From NCBI RefSeq assembly GCF_022549355.1, contig NZ_JAKZGL010000009.1, positions 1 through 64,000 on the forward strand: DNA of 64,000 nt, read 5' to 3'. Below, piece after piece: positions 39,296 through 47,323 of this stretch (positions are counted from its first letter, which is position 1; each line of letters starts with the position of its first letter). The notes below the pieces were generated by a model. That model did no database searches and was not told the origin of the DNA. It saw only the letters and a list, made by a program, of their open reading frames with translations. The DNA is from Acinetobacter sp. NIPH 2699 (GTDB taxonomy: Bacteria; Pseudomonadota; Gammaproteobacteria; Pseudomonadales; Moraxellaceae). Both the position numbers and the translations under genes were made by a program.

Positions 39296-40594
39296 TTATT
39301 TCATTTCAGCAAAGGTTTCTTTTGCAGCTTGAATGGTATCCGCAATATCTTGATCCGAATGCATAGACGAAATAAACCCTGCTTCAAATGCAGATGGTGC
39401 AAGATAAACACCACGCTTTAGCATGCCATGAAAGAATTTCTTAAAGGCCTCCACATCACATGCCAACATAGAATCAAAACTGGTAATGTCATCTTGGTCA
39501 GTAAAGTACAAACCGAACATGCCACCCACTTGCTGAGTCTTAAATGGAATACCTACCTCGTCTGCCGCAGCTTGTAAACCAGTCAACAATTTTTCTAACT
39601 GCGCAGCAAGTTTTGCATAGAAATCAGCTTCGCGTAAATGCTTGAACATGGCGATACCCGCACGCATTGCCAATGGATTGCCCGACAATGTACCTGCTTG
39701 ATAAACCCCGCCTAAAGGCGCAATGCATTCCATGATTTCACGTTTACCGCCGAAAGCACCGACCGGTAAGCCTGCACCAATAATTTTACCTAAGGTGGTC
39801 AAATCAGGTTTTACGTTATAAACCGACTGAGCGCCGCCTAAAGCAACACGGAAACCAGTCATCACTTCATCAATAATAAACACAGATTTGTATTCATCAC
39901 AGACATCGCGAATCGCTTGTAAGAAGCCTTCAATTGGGGTAACTAAATTCATATTACCTGCCACAGGTTCAATGATTACCCCTGCGATCTCATGACCAAA
40001 CTTAGCAAAGCATTCTTTCAAGGCTTCAATATTGTTATACGGTAAAGTTAAGGTGTGTTTAGCAAAATCGGCTGGCACACCTTTCGATGTTGGTTCGCCT
40101 TCACCTAAAGTCAGTAAACCAGAACCTGCTTTCACTAATAATGAATCTGAATGACCATGATAGCAGCCTTCAAATTTCACGATTTTGTCACGACCTGTAT
40201 AACCACGCGCCAAACGAATCGCGGTCATGGTTGCTTCTGTACCTGAACTGGTCATACGGACCATTTCAATTGAAGGCATGATGTCACAAATCGTGTCTGC
40301 TAAAGTGGTTTCGTGGACCGTTGGGGCACCAAAACTCAGACCATCTTCAGCCGCAGTTTGGACTGCTTGGATAATATCAGGATGCGCATGGCCTAAAATC
40401 ATCGGTCCCCATGAACCAACATAATCGACATAACGCTTGCCATCTACATCCCATAAGTACGCGCCTTTTGCCTTTTCAATAAAGACAGGCGTACCACCAA
40501 CACCGTTAAATGCACGTACAGGCGAATTTACACCGCCCGGAATATGTTTATTTGCTTGTTTAAATAACTGTTCTTGCTTTGGAGATAAACTCAT
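39296..40594 (-). CDS. hemL: Glutamate-1-semialdehyde 2,1-aminomutase
   Basis: 432 residues. The PLP Lys270 lies in [33 protein letters not shown] and [10 protein letters not shown] are family signatures. It converts glutamate-1-semialdehyde to 5-aminolevulinate for haem synthesis. It is downstream of thiE on the same strand with a 62-base gap that contains a hairpin repeat, so they may be co-transcribed. Confidence 0.96.
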   Translation of the reverse strand: MSLSPKQEQLFKQANKHIPGGVNSPVRAFNGVGGTPVFIEKAKGAYLWDVDGKRYVDYVGSWGPMILGHAHPDIIQAVQTAAEDGLSFGAPTVHETTLADTICDIMPSIEMVRMTSSGTEATMTAIRLARGYTGRDKIVKFEGCYHGHSDSLLVKAGSGLLTLGEGEPTSKGVPADFAKHTLTLPYNNIEALKECFAKFGHEIAGVIIEPVAGNMNLVTPIEGFLQAIRDVCDEYKSVFIIDEVMTGFRVALGGAQSVYNVKPDLTTLGKIIGAGLPVGAFGGKREIMECIAPLGGVYQAGTLSGNPLAMRAGIAMFKHLREADFYAKLAAQLEKLLTGLQAAADEVGIPFKTQQVGGMFGLYFTDQDDITSFDSMLACDVEAFKKFFHGMLKRGVYLAPSAFEAGFISSMHSDQDIADTIQAAKETFAEMK

Positions 40595-40616
40595 AAAAGA
40601 CTCAACCTAAATCGAA

Positions 40617-40655
40617 AATGAGGAACGACTGCTGTTCCACAAGGCGAATGAAAAA
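40617..40655 (+). repeat. Short intergenic hairpin repeat, copy 2
   Basis: AATGAGGAACGACTGCTGTT continues with CCACAAGGCGAATG. GGAAC pairs with GTTCC. It sits between thiE and hemL; see the copy at 16858-16892. Confidence 0.5.
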
Positions 40656-40656
40656 A

Positions 40657-41268
40657 TTATGCAAATAACTTTGCCCATGCGTCTACACGAGCAGGAATTT
40701 CGGCTGTTGATCGTCCTAATATATCACTAATCACCGCACAAAGGCTCGCCCCAGCATCAATCACCGCTTGAGAATTTTCCACGGTTAGACCACCAATTGC
40801 ACAAATGGGCACATGATATTTTTGTTTAGCTTGTTGAATAACCTCTATGCCAACATTTCCTGCTTCAGGCTTGGTTGCCGTTGCATATACGGCACCAAAA
40901 GCAACATAGCTTGCCCCATCGGCGATTGCTTTGTCAGCCAGCTCTAATGAGTTGAGACAAGTACGCCCAATAATGACATCTTGCGCTAAACGTTGAGTCG
41001 CTTCGGTAATTTCACCATCTGACTGTCCAAGATGAACTCCTAAACCAAATTTTTCCGCCATTGCCAAATCATCATTAATCACAAATGGAACTTGGTATTT
41101 TTCACAAAGGCTTTTGATTTGTTCGACTTCGGTTGGTTGATCTAATTTCGCTACTTTTTTACGGCGATATTGCAAAATGGCAATATGCCCTGTCCCCAAT
41201 GCTGCATTTAATTTTTCTAGTAATAAGTGGAGAGGATCATCATTGGTAATGAGATAAACACCGCGCAT
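40657..41268 (-). CDS. thiE: Thiamine phosphate synthase
   Basis: 203 residues of the TIM-barrel family. ILQYRRKK (near 32-39), VPFVINDDLAMA, GVHLGQSDG, IIGRTCLNS, YVAFGAVYATATKP and VPICAIGGLT are the ThiE pyrophosphate- and substrate-binding loops. It joins the pyrimidine and thiazole moieties of thiamine. No thiamine riboswitch was recognised upstream. Confidence 0.94.
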   Translation of the reverse strand: MRGVYLITNDDPLHLLLEKLNAALGTGHIAILQYRRKKVAKLDQPTEVEQIKSLCEKYQVPFVINDDLAMAEKFGLGVHLGQSDGEITEATQRLAQDVIIGRTCLNSLELADKAIADGASYVAFGAVYATATKPEAGNVGIEVIQQAKQKYHVPICAIGGLTVENSQAVIDAGASLCAVISDILGRSTAEIPARVDAWAKLFA

Positions 41269-41512
41269 TAGAATTTCACTATAAGTAAGTTCACATCAGA
41301 TTATATTTTCTATTCGGAAATTTAAAGAGAGGTTGTGTGTTAGTGATCAAAATTAAGCTGCCTACATGGTTGTGAACTCCTCGATTCCCCTTTGACCTAC
41401 CTTTTTCTAAATGACGTGTGCCGTCATGAACCACTTGAGTCATTGCTTCAGCTTGAATAAATTCGATTGATATTTTGCATGCATTGATTTCATCAGCGAT
41501 ATGGGAAATATT
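41269..41512 (-). other. Left part of prophage scar, no assigned gene
   Basis: An open minus-strand stretch (about 41334-41485) contains IEFIQAEAMTQVVHDGTRHL and onward, which looks like degraded coding sequence, but I do not recognise it. It lies between thiE and the phage portal remnant. Confidence 0.35.
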
Positions 41513-41855
41513 TTAATTCACAACGTTGACACTCATCACTCCGTGAACTGGATGAATCAATTCGCCTGCACCACTTAGATATTTACCGATCTTACTTGAC
41601 AGACCATAAGTCTCAAGGAATTCCATTACATCGCGGATACCGTAGTTCTTAAATAGAAAAGACCAACTCAAAACACGATGAAGACCAGCGTGTGCGATGT
41701 AGCCTGACTTCGCTTTATGCCAATGGATAAACCAGCCAAAATCCAACATTCTGCGCCTTCATGCGTTCCATCATTGAGACGTAGCTCATTCGGTTGATCA
41801 TAAGGAGTCATAAAGTTTCGCGGATTAATATGCTCAAAACTCTTGGGCAACCATA
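41513..41855 (-). pseudogene. Mu-like phage portal protein (gp29/DUF935) fragment, frameshifted
   Basis: Two overlapping frames together follow the portal pattern. One reads PYDQPNELRLNDGTHEGAEC; the other continues FGWFIHWHKAKSGYIAHAGL, then VLSWSFLFKNYGIRDVMEFL and ETYGLSSKIGKYLSGA. A frameshift near 41700-41760 separates them, and both the start and the C-terminal half are missing. Mu gp29-type portals carry the same K-GY-ARAGL-RVL-WP-LFKNY run. It is part of a decayed Mu-like prophage on the minus strand. Confidence 0.65.
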
Positions 41856-42185
41856 ATAGTAGAATCGTGCTGCCCGTTGTATATCAGTCATAAGATCGGT
41901 ACTTGCAGCTTTTAACTACTCAAATATTTGGCGACTGATAATTGCCCATTTAAACTGACGGATGAACTCTTCAAGATGATGCAGTACAACTCGATATAGA
42001 TTCACCAGCTCACCATTCACATCATTAATAATTTCAACTTTTGACGGCCCTTCTCTCATAAAACAAAGTGCTGAACCACCTGCAAACAATTCGACATAAC
42101 ACTGGTGTTCAGGCATTTGTTGAATCAGTTGCGACACGAGACGTCGTTTACCACCCATCCAAGGTGCAATTGGCTTGGTTTTCAT
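41856..42185 (-). pseudogene. Phage-type DNA adenine methylase fragment with an in-frame stop
   Basis: The first 89 codons read IAPWMGGKRRLVSQLI, then YVELFAGGSALCFM, then INDVNGELVNLYRVV, matching D12-class N6-adenine methylases (motif X and the SAM-binding FAGG). The frame then meets TAG where family members have Trp (SRQIFE, stop, LK). After it the sequence goes on in frame as TDIQRAARFYY, as in the intact family. It then breaks into the portal remnant at about 41855. The catalytic DPPY part is gone, so it is inactive. Confidence 0.75.
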
Positions 42186-42379
42186 GTTTTCACCTACTGT
42201 AAAAGCTTTTCATTTTTGATAGCCTGCTATAACTGTGTGTACAGTAGCGAAGCTAAGCCTGCGGTAATCACTTACCAAAGGGCGGTATCTTGTAGGGCAA
42301 GAGATCGTCACCTAATTTTTATTATTCAAAAATTACAGCTTTATAATTAGACGGAAACTCTTCCAATTAGGTAAAAGAC

Positions 42380-43120
42380 ATGAGCAATACATTAGTTTTA
42401 AATTGTCCTATTTGTAACTCAAATCAAATTACTTTTGATGTTCAAGGATATAACCTGATTAAAAGTATCAATACATGGGAGTTATTTTGTGCCTGCAGAG
42501 CGTGTAAAGAATCTAGTTGTGTTCTGGCTGAACCTCGTACAGATATCAGTGTTTTAATCAAAGAGACTAATATTGCACTCAAAAGTTCACAGCCATTCCC
42601 ATCAAATCAGGATCAATTTTTCTCTTATATACTCAAGAATATCAATAATGATTTAGGTATTTGTTTTACGAAATTCACTTTAAAAACATCTATTCCAAAT
42701 CCAATATTTCCTCCTGAATATTTACCTGATGAATTAAATAAAATATTTAATGAAGCAACAAAGTGTTTAGCAATTGGTTGTTATAACGCTGCTGGAGCGA
42801 TGTTTAGATTATGTTTAGACATGACAACAAAACATATATTGAAGAAAAATAACAACTTAGAACCTAAGAGTAACGATAATAAAACTATCCATAATAGATT
42901 AACTTGGATTTTCAAAAATAAAATTATTGCAGATGATCTTGAAGAACTATCACGGTGTATAAAAGATGATGGTAATGATGCAGCTCATGATGGAACTATA
43001 GGAGAAACTGAGGCCAATGATCTGTTAGATTTTACTTATGAATTATTAGAGCGAGTATATACTCAACCAGAAAGAGTAAATTTAGCAAAAATCAGAAGAT
43101 CAGAGAGACGTTCTTGTTAA
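42380..43120 (+). CDS. DUF4145-domain protein, intact cargo of the prophage scar
   Basis: 246 residues. The N-terminus carries two CxxC-type pairs (CPICNSNQ and CACRACKESS), suggesting a zinc-binding module. The C-terminal ~130 residues match DUF4145: LPDELNKIFNEATKCLAIGC, then YNAAGAMFRLCLDM, and DDGNDAAHDGTIGETEANDL. DUF4145 proteins often occur with restriction or mobile loci, but their activity is not known to me. It is on the opposite strand from all the surrounding phage remnants, is AT-richer than its neighbours, and its stop overlaps the terminase remnant. It is the only intact gene of the scar. Confidence 0.7.
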   Translation: MSNTLVLNCPICNSNQITFDVQGYNLIKSINTWELFCACRACKESSCVLAEPRTDISVLIKETNIALKSSQPFPSNQDQFFSYILKNINNDLGICFTKFTLKTSIPNPIFPPEYLPDELNKIFNEATKCLAIGCYNAAGAMFRLCLDMTTKHILKKNNNLEPKSNDNKTIHNRLTWIFKNKIIADDLEELSRCIKDDGNDAAHDGTIGETEANDLLDFTYELLERVYTQPERVNLAKIRRSERRSC

Positions 43121-43490
43121 AAACATCCAACATCACTAAACCAATCATAATCATCAGGGTTACTTTCCATCTCTTCACGAGATGGAAGTCCCATAAATTC
43201 GATTAGGCTAACCAAATGCAAACTCGCATACCATCCCAAAATCATTGCGACTGCACCATCACCATGACGATATAACTCAGGGTCTTTAATATCCTTGGCA
43301 CGTGCTTTTGATACCATGTAAATGCCGTCTACTTCTTCAATTGCAGAAGAATCATTTTTCAAATCAGCATCGATTGGTAAATCAATCATATCTTCTTCAA
43401 ATGTCGTCACAAGCTTCGGCGTCCATAACCCATACCAAGCACGACTCAATTTGATCTCATGCACCATGTGCTCGCCATATCTCTCAGCCG
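43117..43490 (-). pseudogene. Mu-like large terminase C-terminal fragment
   Basis: About 124 codons remain, beginning AERYGEHMVHEIKLSRAWYG, then EDMIDLPIDADLKNDSSAIEE and DPELYRHGDGAVAMILGWYA. This matches, as I remember it, the end of Mu gp28-type terminases, where an acidic residue before a G-A-A-LG helix belongs to the nuclease domain. The N-terminal three quarters are missing; the 5' edge is fused to the cas1 remnant. Order terminase-portal on the minus strand is that of Mu-like phages. Confidence 0.55.
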
Positions 43491-43640
43491 TATATTCCAA
43501 TATTGATTTTCATTTTTAGCTTCGGTGAGATATAAAACGCGACCATCTTTTTGCATCACACGACAATGCTCAAGATAATAAAGATTGGCACGCTTCGAAT
43601 GGAGTATTGCTTTTAAATCTGAAGGGTTGAGTTGTTCCAT
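43491..43640 (-). pseudogene. cas1: Type I-F CRISPR cas1, N-terminal 50 codons only
   Basis: The frame starts MEQLNPSDLKAILHSKRANL and continues YYLEHCRVMQKDGRVLYLTE to ENQYWNI, which matches the start of subtype I-F Cas1 (DLK-ILHSKRANLYYL-HCRV, then YWNIPIANTT in complete proteins). Homology ends exactly after YWNI; the next bases belong to the Mu-like terminase remnant and the frame becomes unrelated (RLRDMASTW). The integrase catalytic residues, the rest of cas1, cas2-3, the csy genes and the array are absent. It is the fossil of a lost I-F locus. Confidence 0.8.
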
Positions 43641-43687
43641 TCTTATAATTTCTCTTATTTTTTATGATAATACTTGAACGTTTGATA

Positions 43688-43711
43688 ATAAAAAAGCTGC
43701 CGAAGCAGCTT
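43688..43711 (-). terminator. Rho-independent terminator after the Mpo1-like gene
   Basis: On the minus strand AAGCTGC, loop TTCG, GCAGCTT, then TTTTATT. It lies 53 bases after the Mpo1-like stop and just before the cas1 fossil. Confidence 0.85.
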
Positions 43712-43763
43712 AGCGACGTATTATGTCGTTTTAACTCTGATTATTTTTTAGCGATGATTCAAC

Positions 43764-44135
43764 TTAAGAATCTATCTTATCAAATTGACGATCAACCAAA
43801 CTCAAACGTCCACGAGCAACATCGGACAACATCCGCCAATCCGAAATAAAGCTAAAAAGCGGCTGTTTAAAACTTGCAGGTTTATTATGTTCAAAAAAGA
43901 AATGCCCAACCCATGCACAGGCATAACCCGAAACCAAACCGTATAATGCATATTTCGCCTGACGTTTACGGATCGCTTTACTAAAGAAATATATACCAAT
44001 CGAACTTCCAACGACATGTAAACGGCGGCTGGCAATACTGCGATGCTCTGTTAAATAGAAACGATAAAATTCATCATAGTTTTTAATGGGTAATGAAAAT
44101 TCCACTGGCTTGGTTAACTTTGCTGGCGCATTCAT
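43764..44135 (-). CDS. Mpo1-like (DUF962) membrane protein
   Basis: 123 residues. FYRFYLTEHRSIASRRLHVV, then YACAWVGHFFFEHNKPASFK and FSFISDWRML are the histidine-rich motifs of the DUF962/Mpo1 family; yeast Mpo1 is a dioxygenase of 2-hydroxy fatty acids. Two hydrophobic segments (about 42-52 and 63-80) suggest membrane insertion. The bacterial substrate is unknown. Confidence 0.8.
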   Translation of the reverse strand: MNAPAKLTKPVEFSLPIKNYDEFYRFYLTEHRSIASRRLHVVGSSIGIYFFSKAIRKRQAKYALYGLVSGYACAWVGHFFFEHNKPASFKQPLFSFISDWRMLSDVARGRLSLVDRQFDKIDS

Positions 44136-44401
44136 TTTTTGATCATCCTAATCGTGTATATCTCTCCACACGGTACTGTATTTTTTGTACAAAATAAAGT
44201 CATGTAAGATAATACGGCCCACTGAATAACGTTCAGCAAAGAAAAAACCTTTCGCAGCATAGGCTCAACTCGCGCTCAGACAAAGCACTGCATCCTTGCT
44301 TGCGCTGCACATTCAAACAATATTTGGATGTTTGCTCATCTTCACTCAGGTTATACTCATTTTTGAATTCTTCATTCTAAAGGGTCGGGAGTCACGACAT
44401 C

Positions 44402-45850
44402 ATGGAAATAGAGCTTAAATTTCAGCTTCCTGTATCTAAGAAAAAAAGTGTTTTACAGGCTTTAAATAAACAAAATGCACAAAAAATTCGATTACAAGCA
44501 AAATACTATGATACCGCTGATCGTCTACTGGCAAAAAATCATGTTGCGATTCGTCTCCGTCAGGAAGGCGAACATTGGGTTCAAACTTTTAAGGCTGCCA
44601 GTAAAAATCATTTACAACGAATCGAAGAAGATATTCATTTGGGTCAATGCGAGCAAGAACCTGAGCTAGATTTATCACTGTATCAACACAACCAAACGGT
44701 TCAAGATATTCTGCGTGACATTCTGGGCGATGATGCTCGAGATTTGTTTTTACAGTTCCAAACCGATGTTGAACGCACATTTCATCTATTTGAATTTCAA
44801 GGTTCACAAATCGAAGTCTGCTTAGATGATGGTGAAATTCGGACACCAGATCGCCAAGCCAAGATCTGTGAAGTTGAATTTGAGTTGAAACAAGGCTCTG
44901 CTAGAGACCTCATTATTTTTTCTAATCATCTGGTCGAAAAATATCAATTATGGCTTGATGTACGCAGTAAAGCTGAGCGAGGCAATTTACTGGCAATGGG
45001 TAAAAAAGTCTCCCCTGCAACCAAAGCCAAAACATTACAACTCAAGCCAGCATTTTCAGCGGAACAAGCGATTAAACTAATCATAGAAAATAGCTTAAAT
45101 CAAATTTTGCCTAATGCAGCGGCAATTGCAGATGGTGTTGCGGAAGCCGATCATATTCACCAAGCACGTGTAGGTTTACGTCGTTTACGTTCTGCGTTAA
45201 AACATTTTTCTCATTGGTCAGCACAGATTGATCCTACTTGGGAAAGTGAATTGGCTGAAATTTTCCGTGCTTTAGGGCAATCCCGTGATAATGATGCCAT
45301 TCAAGATTCAGTGATTCCACTGATTAAAGAGGTTTGTGATTTTGATTTTCCATTCAACTCTCAAACGACAACAAATGTCACTAAACTTATGGGTAACACC
45401 AAAACCACTCAACTGTTTTTATCACTTTTAAGCTTTACATATAGTGAAAATGAATCAAAAACCAAGTTAAAGAAACAAGTGACAAAAAGTTTAACTAAGC
45501 TCTATCAAAAGATTTTAAAGGATGCCGCTCAATTTTCTGATCTACCTGTTGAACAACAACATCGCACTCGGAAGCGTGTTAAACAATTACGTTACTGCAT
45601 TGACTTCATTTCAGGGCTTTATCCTGAAAAAGAGCTTCGACAGTTTTTGAGTAAGCTACAACCCATTCAGGAATATTTAGGTTTTTATAATGACTTATTT
45701 GTGGCCGAACAGATTTTCCAGCAACAAGCGGCTAAACAATCACAGTTTTTATTTGCACTCGGTTGGGTGAAAGCTCAGCAGCCGCACGTTTTGAAAAAAG
45801 CAGATAAAAAGCTACAGAGCTTGTCTGCTAAAGATATTTTTTGGGAATAA
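44402..45850 (+). CDS. CYTH-CHAD protein, inorganic triphosphatase (YgiF-like)
   Basis: 482 residues. The CYTH domain starts EIELKFQL (the ExExK motif) and includes LAKNHVAIRLRQEG and EVEFELKQG. A CHAD domain (about 215-480) has the histidine-rich helices HIHQARVGLRRLRSALKHF and HRTRKRVKQLRYCIDF. YgiF of E. coli, with the same plan, hydrolyses tripolyphosphate; CHAD binds polyphosphate. GGAG lies 12 bases before the ATG. Confidence 0.85.
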   Translation: MEIELKFQLPVSKKKSVLQALNKQNAQKIRLQAKYYDTADRLLAKNHVAIRLRQEGEHWVQTFKAASKNHLQRIEEDIHLGQCEQEPELDLSLYQHNQTVQDILRDILGDDARDLFLQFQTDVERTFHLFEFQGSQIEVCLDDGEIRTPDRQAKICEVEFELKQGSARDLIIFSNHLVEKYQLWLDVRSKAERGNLLAMGKKVSPATKAKTLQLKPAFSAEQAIKLIIENSLNQILPNAAAIADGVAEADHIHQARVGLRRLRSALKHFSHWSAQIDPTWESELAEIFRALGQSRDNDAIQDSVIPLIKEVCDFDFPFNSQTTTNVTKLMGNTKTTQLFLSLLSFTYSENESKTKLKKQVTKSLTKLYQKILKDAAQFSDLPVEQQHRTRKRVKQLRYCIDFISGLYPEKELRQFLSKLQPIQEYLGFYNDLFVAEQIFQQQAAKQSQFLFALGWVKAQQPHVLKKADKKLQSLSAKDIFWE

Positions 45851-45922
45851 ATGTTTTTTAAATGATTATCATAACGGAGTCTTGCTGAGTCCTCATCCAA
45901 TCTCAGGGTATGCCTTCGGCGA

Positions 45923-46114
45923 CCTACTTTTCTTTTGGGAAAAGTAGGCAAAACCATTTGTCATCCACAAAACCTGAGGTGCGAATAGCAAAGATTAATA
46001 ATCTTTGTCGCACCGCAAGGCGAAAACTATGCTTGAGTATAGACTACGCACTTCGCTTGTCTTGCACTACGCCAAAGCTTTAGTCGCTTTGACTTGCTCA
46101 GGTTGTGGATGACG
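45923..46114 (+). repeat. Intergenic block of nested inverted repeats
   Basis: The block has three parts. A 10-bp hairpin, CCTACTTTTC with GAAAAGTAGG, is at 45923-45948. An outer inverted pair is at 45959-45978 (TGTCATCCACAAAACCTGAG) and 46097-46114 (CTCAGGTTGTGGATGACG). Between them is an inner hairpin GTGCGA...CGCAC with AAAGATTA and its complement. No ORF is present. The sequence type is common between Acinetobacter genes in my memory. The rest of the 318-base gene-free interval is unremarkable. Confidence 0.55.
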
Positions 46115-46168
46115 TTCCCGAGTAGCGTATTTTCAAACAAGATTTTATTAGGGACTATAGTAGATCAC

Positions 46169-46804
46169 TCAACGATACTTTCCGAAAATCTTCCAAACAC
46201 CATTATCTGCAATCGGATCACTATAACTATCATTACGCTGTTTACGTGGTTTATCCCGTGCATCCACCAATTTAAAATGCGGTTCTACACTTAAAATCAT
46301 ACCATTCATATAAAAACGGGTTCGCGTGTATTCACTTTGCCCATGTTGAAACACATAAGTCCGCAGGTCAATAAATTCACGGTGTGCCACTAAAGCAGCG
46401 GTATCATCACTTGCTAACCATTCCTGCATCGCAAAAATCTGGTCAGTATCAAATTGTCCACACTTCTCAACTAATGCCGCCACACCTCTAAACGTTTTTG
46501 ATTCTTTAGCACGAGTTTTATTAATTCGGATACGATCTACATGAAAGAAAAACAAAGGTAAATTCAAATGACTGGGTAAATGAATCGCATCAACAATTGT
46601 ATCATCCATAAAAGGCTGGCAAAGCTGTTGTGCTCGTTCAATCAACGGTTGCCATTGCCGATAGTACTCATCGACCTCTTCTTTTAAAGCATAGTAAATC
46701 GGTAGCCCCTCCACCTGTTGTAAAAATTGCGGTGGATGGATATGTTGACGAAGTAAAGCAATATCTGTTTTTAAGCTTTGGATGGCGATTGCATCTTGCA
46801 TCAT
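46169..46804 (-). CDS. Conserved hypothetical protein, family not recognised
   Basis: 211 residues, cytoplasmic, with no signal or membrane segment. It has a helical N-terminus (SLKTDIALLRQHIHPPQFLQ) and a mixed C-terminal half with many charged and aromatic residues (RIRINKTRAKESKTFRGVAA). No catalytic motif stands out. It is divergent from the DUF3144 gene. The start could be either of the first two Met codons. Confidence 0.5.
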   Translation of the reverse strand: MMQDAIAIQSLKTDIALLRQHIHPPQFLQQVEGLPIYYALKEEVDEYYRQWQPLIERAQQLCQPFMDDTIVDAIHLPSHLNLPLFFFHVDRIRINKTRAKESKTFRGVAALVEKCGQFDTDQIFAMQEWLASDDTAALVAHREFIDLRTYVFQHGQSEYTRTRFYMNGMILSVEPHFKLVDARDKPRKQRNDSYSDPIADNGVWKIFGKYR

Positions 46805-46904
46805 GATTATTCTAATTGCTTAGGCTATTTTAGATTAAGGCAAAGGTTTAGTTTATGCAAGGCTTTGTCTATAATGTGAAATCTTGTTTTTGTTGGAAAA
46901 GACC

Positions 46905-47288
46905 ATGTCTCAAAAAATTAATGCAACTGATGTTACTGATGAAGAAGCTTTAAATGCAGTTTTTTTTGAGCGCGCAGACGAATTCATCAAACAAGCCAAT
47001 GATTTTTGCCGTCCACAAAAAGGCCAGCAACCAAAACCTGAAGAATTACGTGCCCAAGTCAGTGCGGCCATGTTATTTGGCACGGCCCGTTTTAATACTT
47101 GGGTCGCAGCCAATAACTTTAAAGATGGCAATGAAATGCGTGATGCCAAAGAACAAGTGATGTCTTATCTACTCCAACAATTTCAAATGATGTTAGAAGA
47201 TAATTTTGATGAGTATTGCGAGCAGTTTGAAAACTATCTACGTTTCCGTAAAAACGAAGATTTCCATACACATAAGCACGATCATTAA
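46905..47288 (+). CDS. DUF3144 protein
   Basis: 127 residues from the ATG at 46905, preceded by GGAAAAG; a longer frame from 46884 is unlikely. FFERADEFIKQANDF and VSAAMLFGTARFNTWVAAN match the DUF3144 family, which is small, helical and of unknown function. The chain ends in a His-rich HTHKHDH. A shared terminator separates it from the convergent M16 peptidase. Confidence 0.78.
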   Translation: MSQKINATDVTDEEALNAVFFERADEFIKQANDFCRPQKGQQPKPEELRAQVSAAMLFGTARFNTWVAANNFKDGNEMRDAKEQVMSYLLQQFQMMLEDNFDEYCEQFENYLRFRKNEDFHTHKHDH

Positions 47289-47291
47289 AAA

Positions 47292-47323
47292 AACGAAGCC
47301 ACCTGTTCGGTGGCTTCGTTTTA
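47292..47323. terminator. Bidirectional terminator
   Basis: AAACGAAGCCACC pairs with GGTGGCTTCGTTT around TGTTC, with A- and T-runs. It overlaps the stop codon of the M16 peptidase gene. Confidence 0.88.

Noticed and set aside
41269..41330. Thiamine riboswitch upstream of thiE
   Set aside because: No CTGAGA or ACCTGATCTGG-type core in the leader.
43117..43640. Two overlapping frames (43117-43500 and 43446-43640) as intact small genes
   Set aside because: Each contains only part of a known protein (terminase C-terminus, Cas1 N-terminus) and the overlap is a recombination junction.
43688..43711. Hairpin near the cas1 fossil as a CRISPR repeat
   Set aside because: It lacks the I-F repeat sequence, occurs once, and is followed by a T-run in the direction of the upstream gene, so it is a terminator.
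44136..44401. tRNA or small RNA gene in the gap before the CYTH-CHAD gene
   Set aside because: No cloverleaf or GTTCRANNC T-arm pattern was found here or in other gaps.
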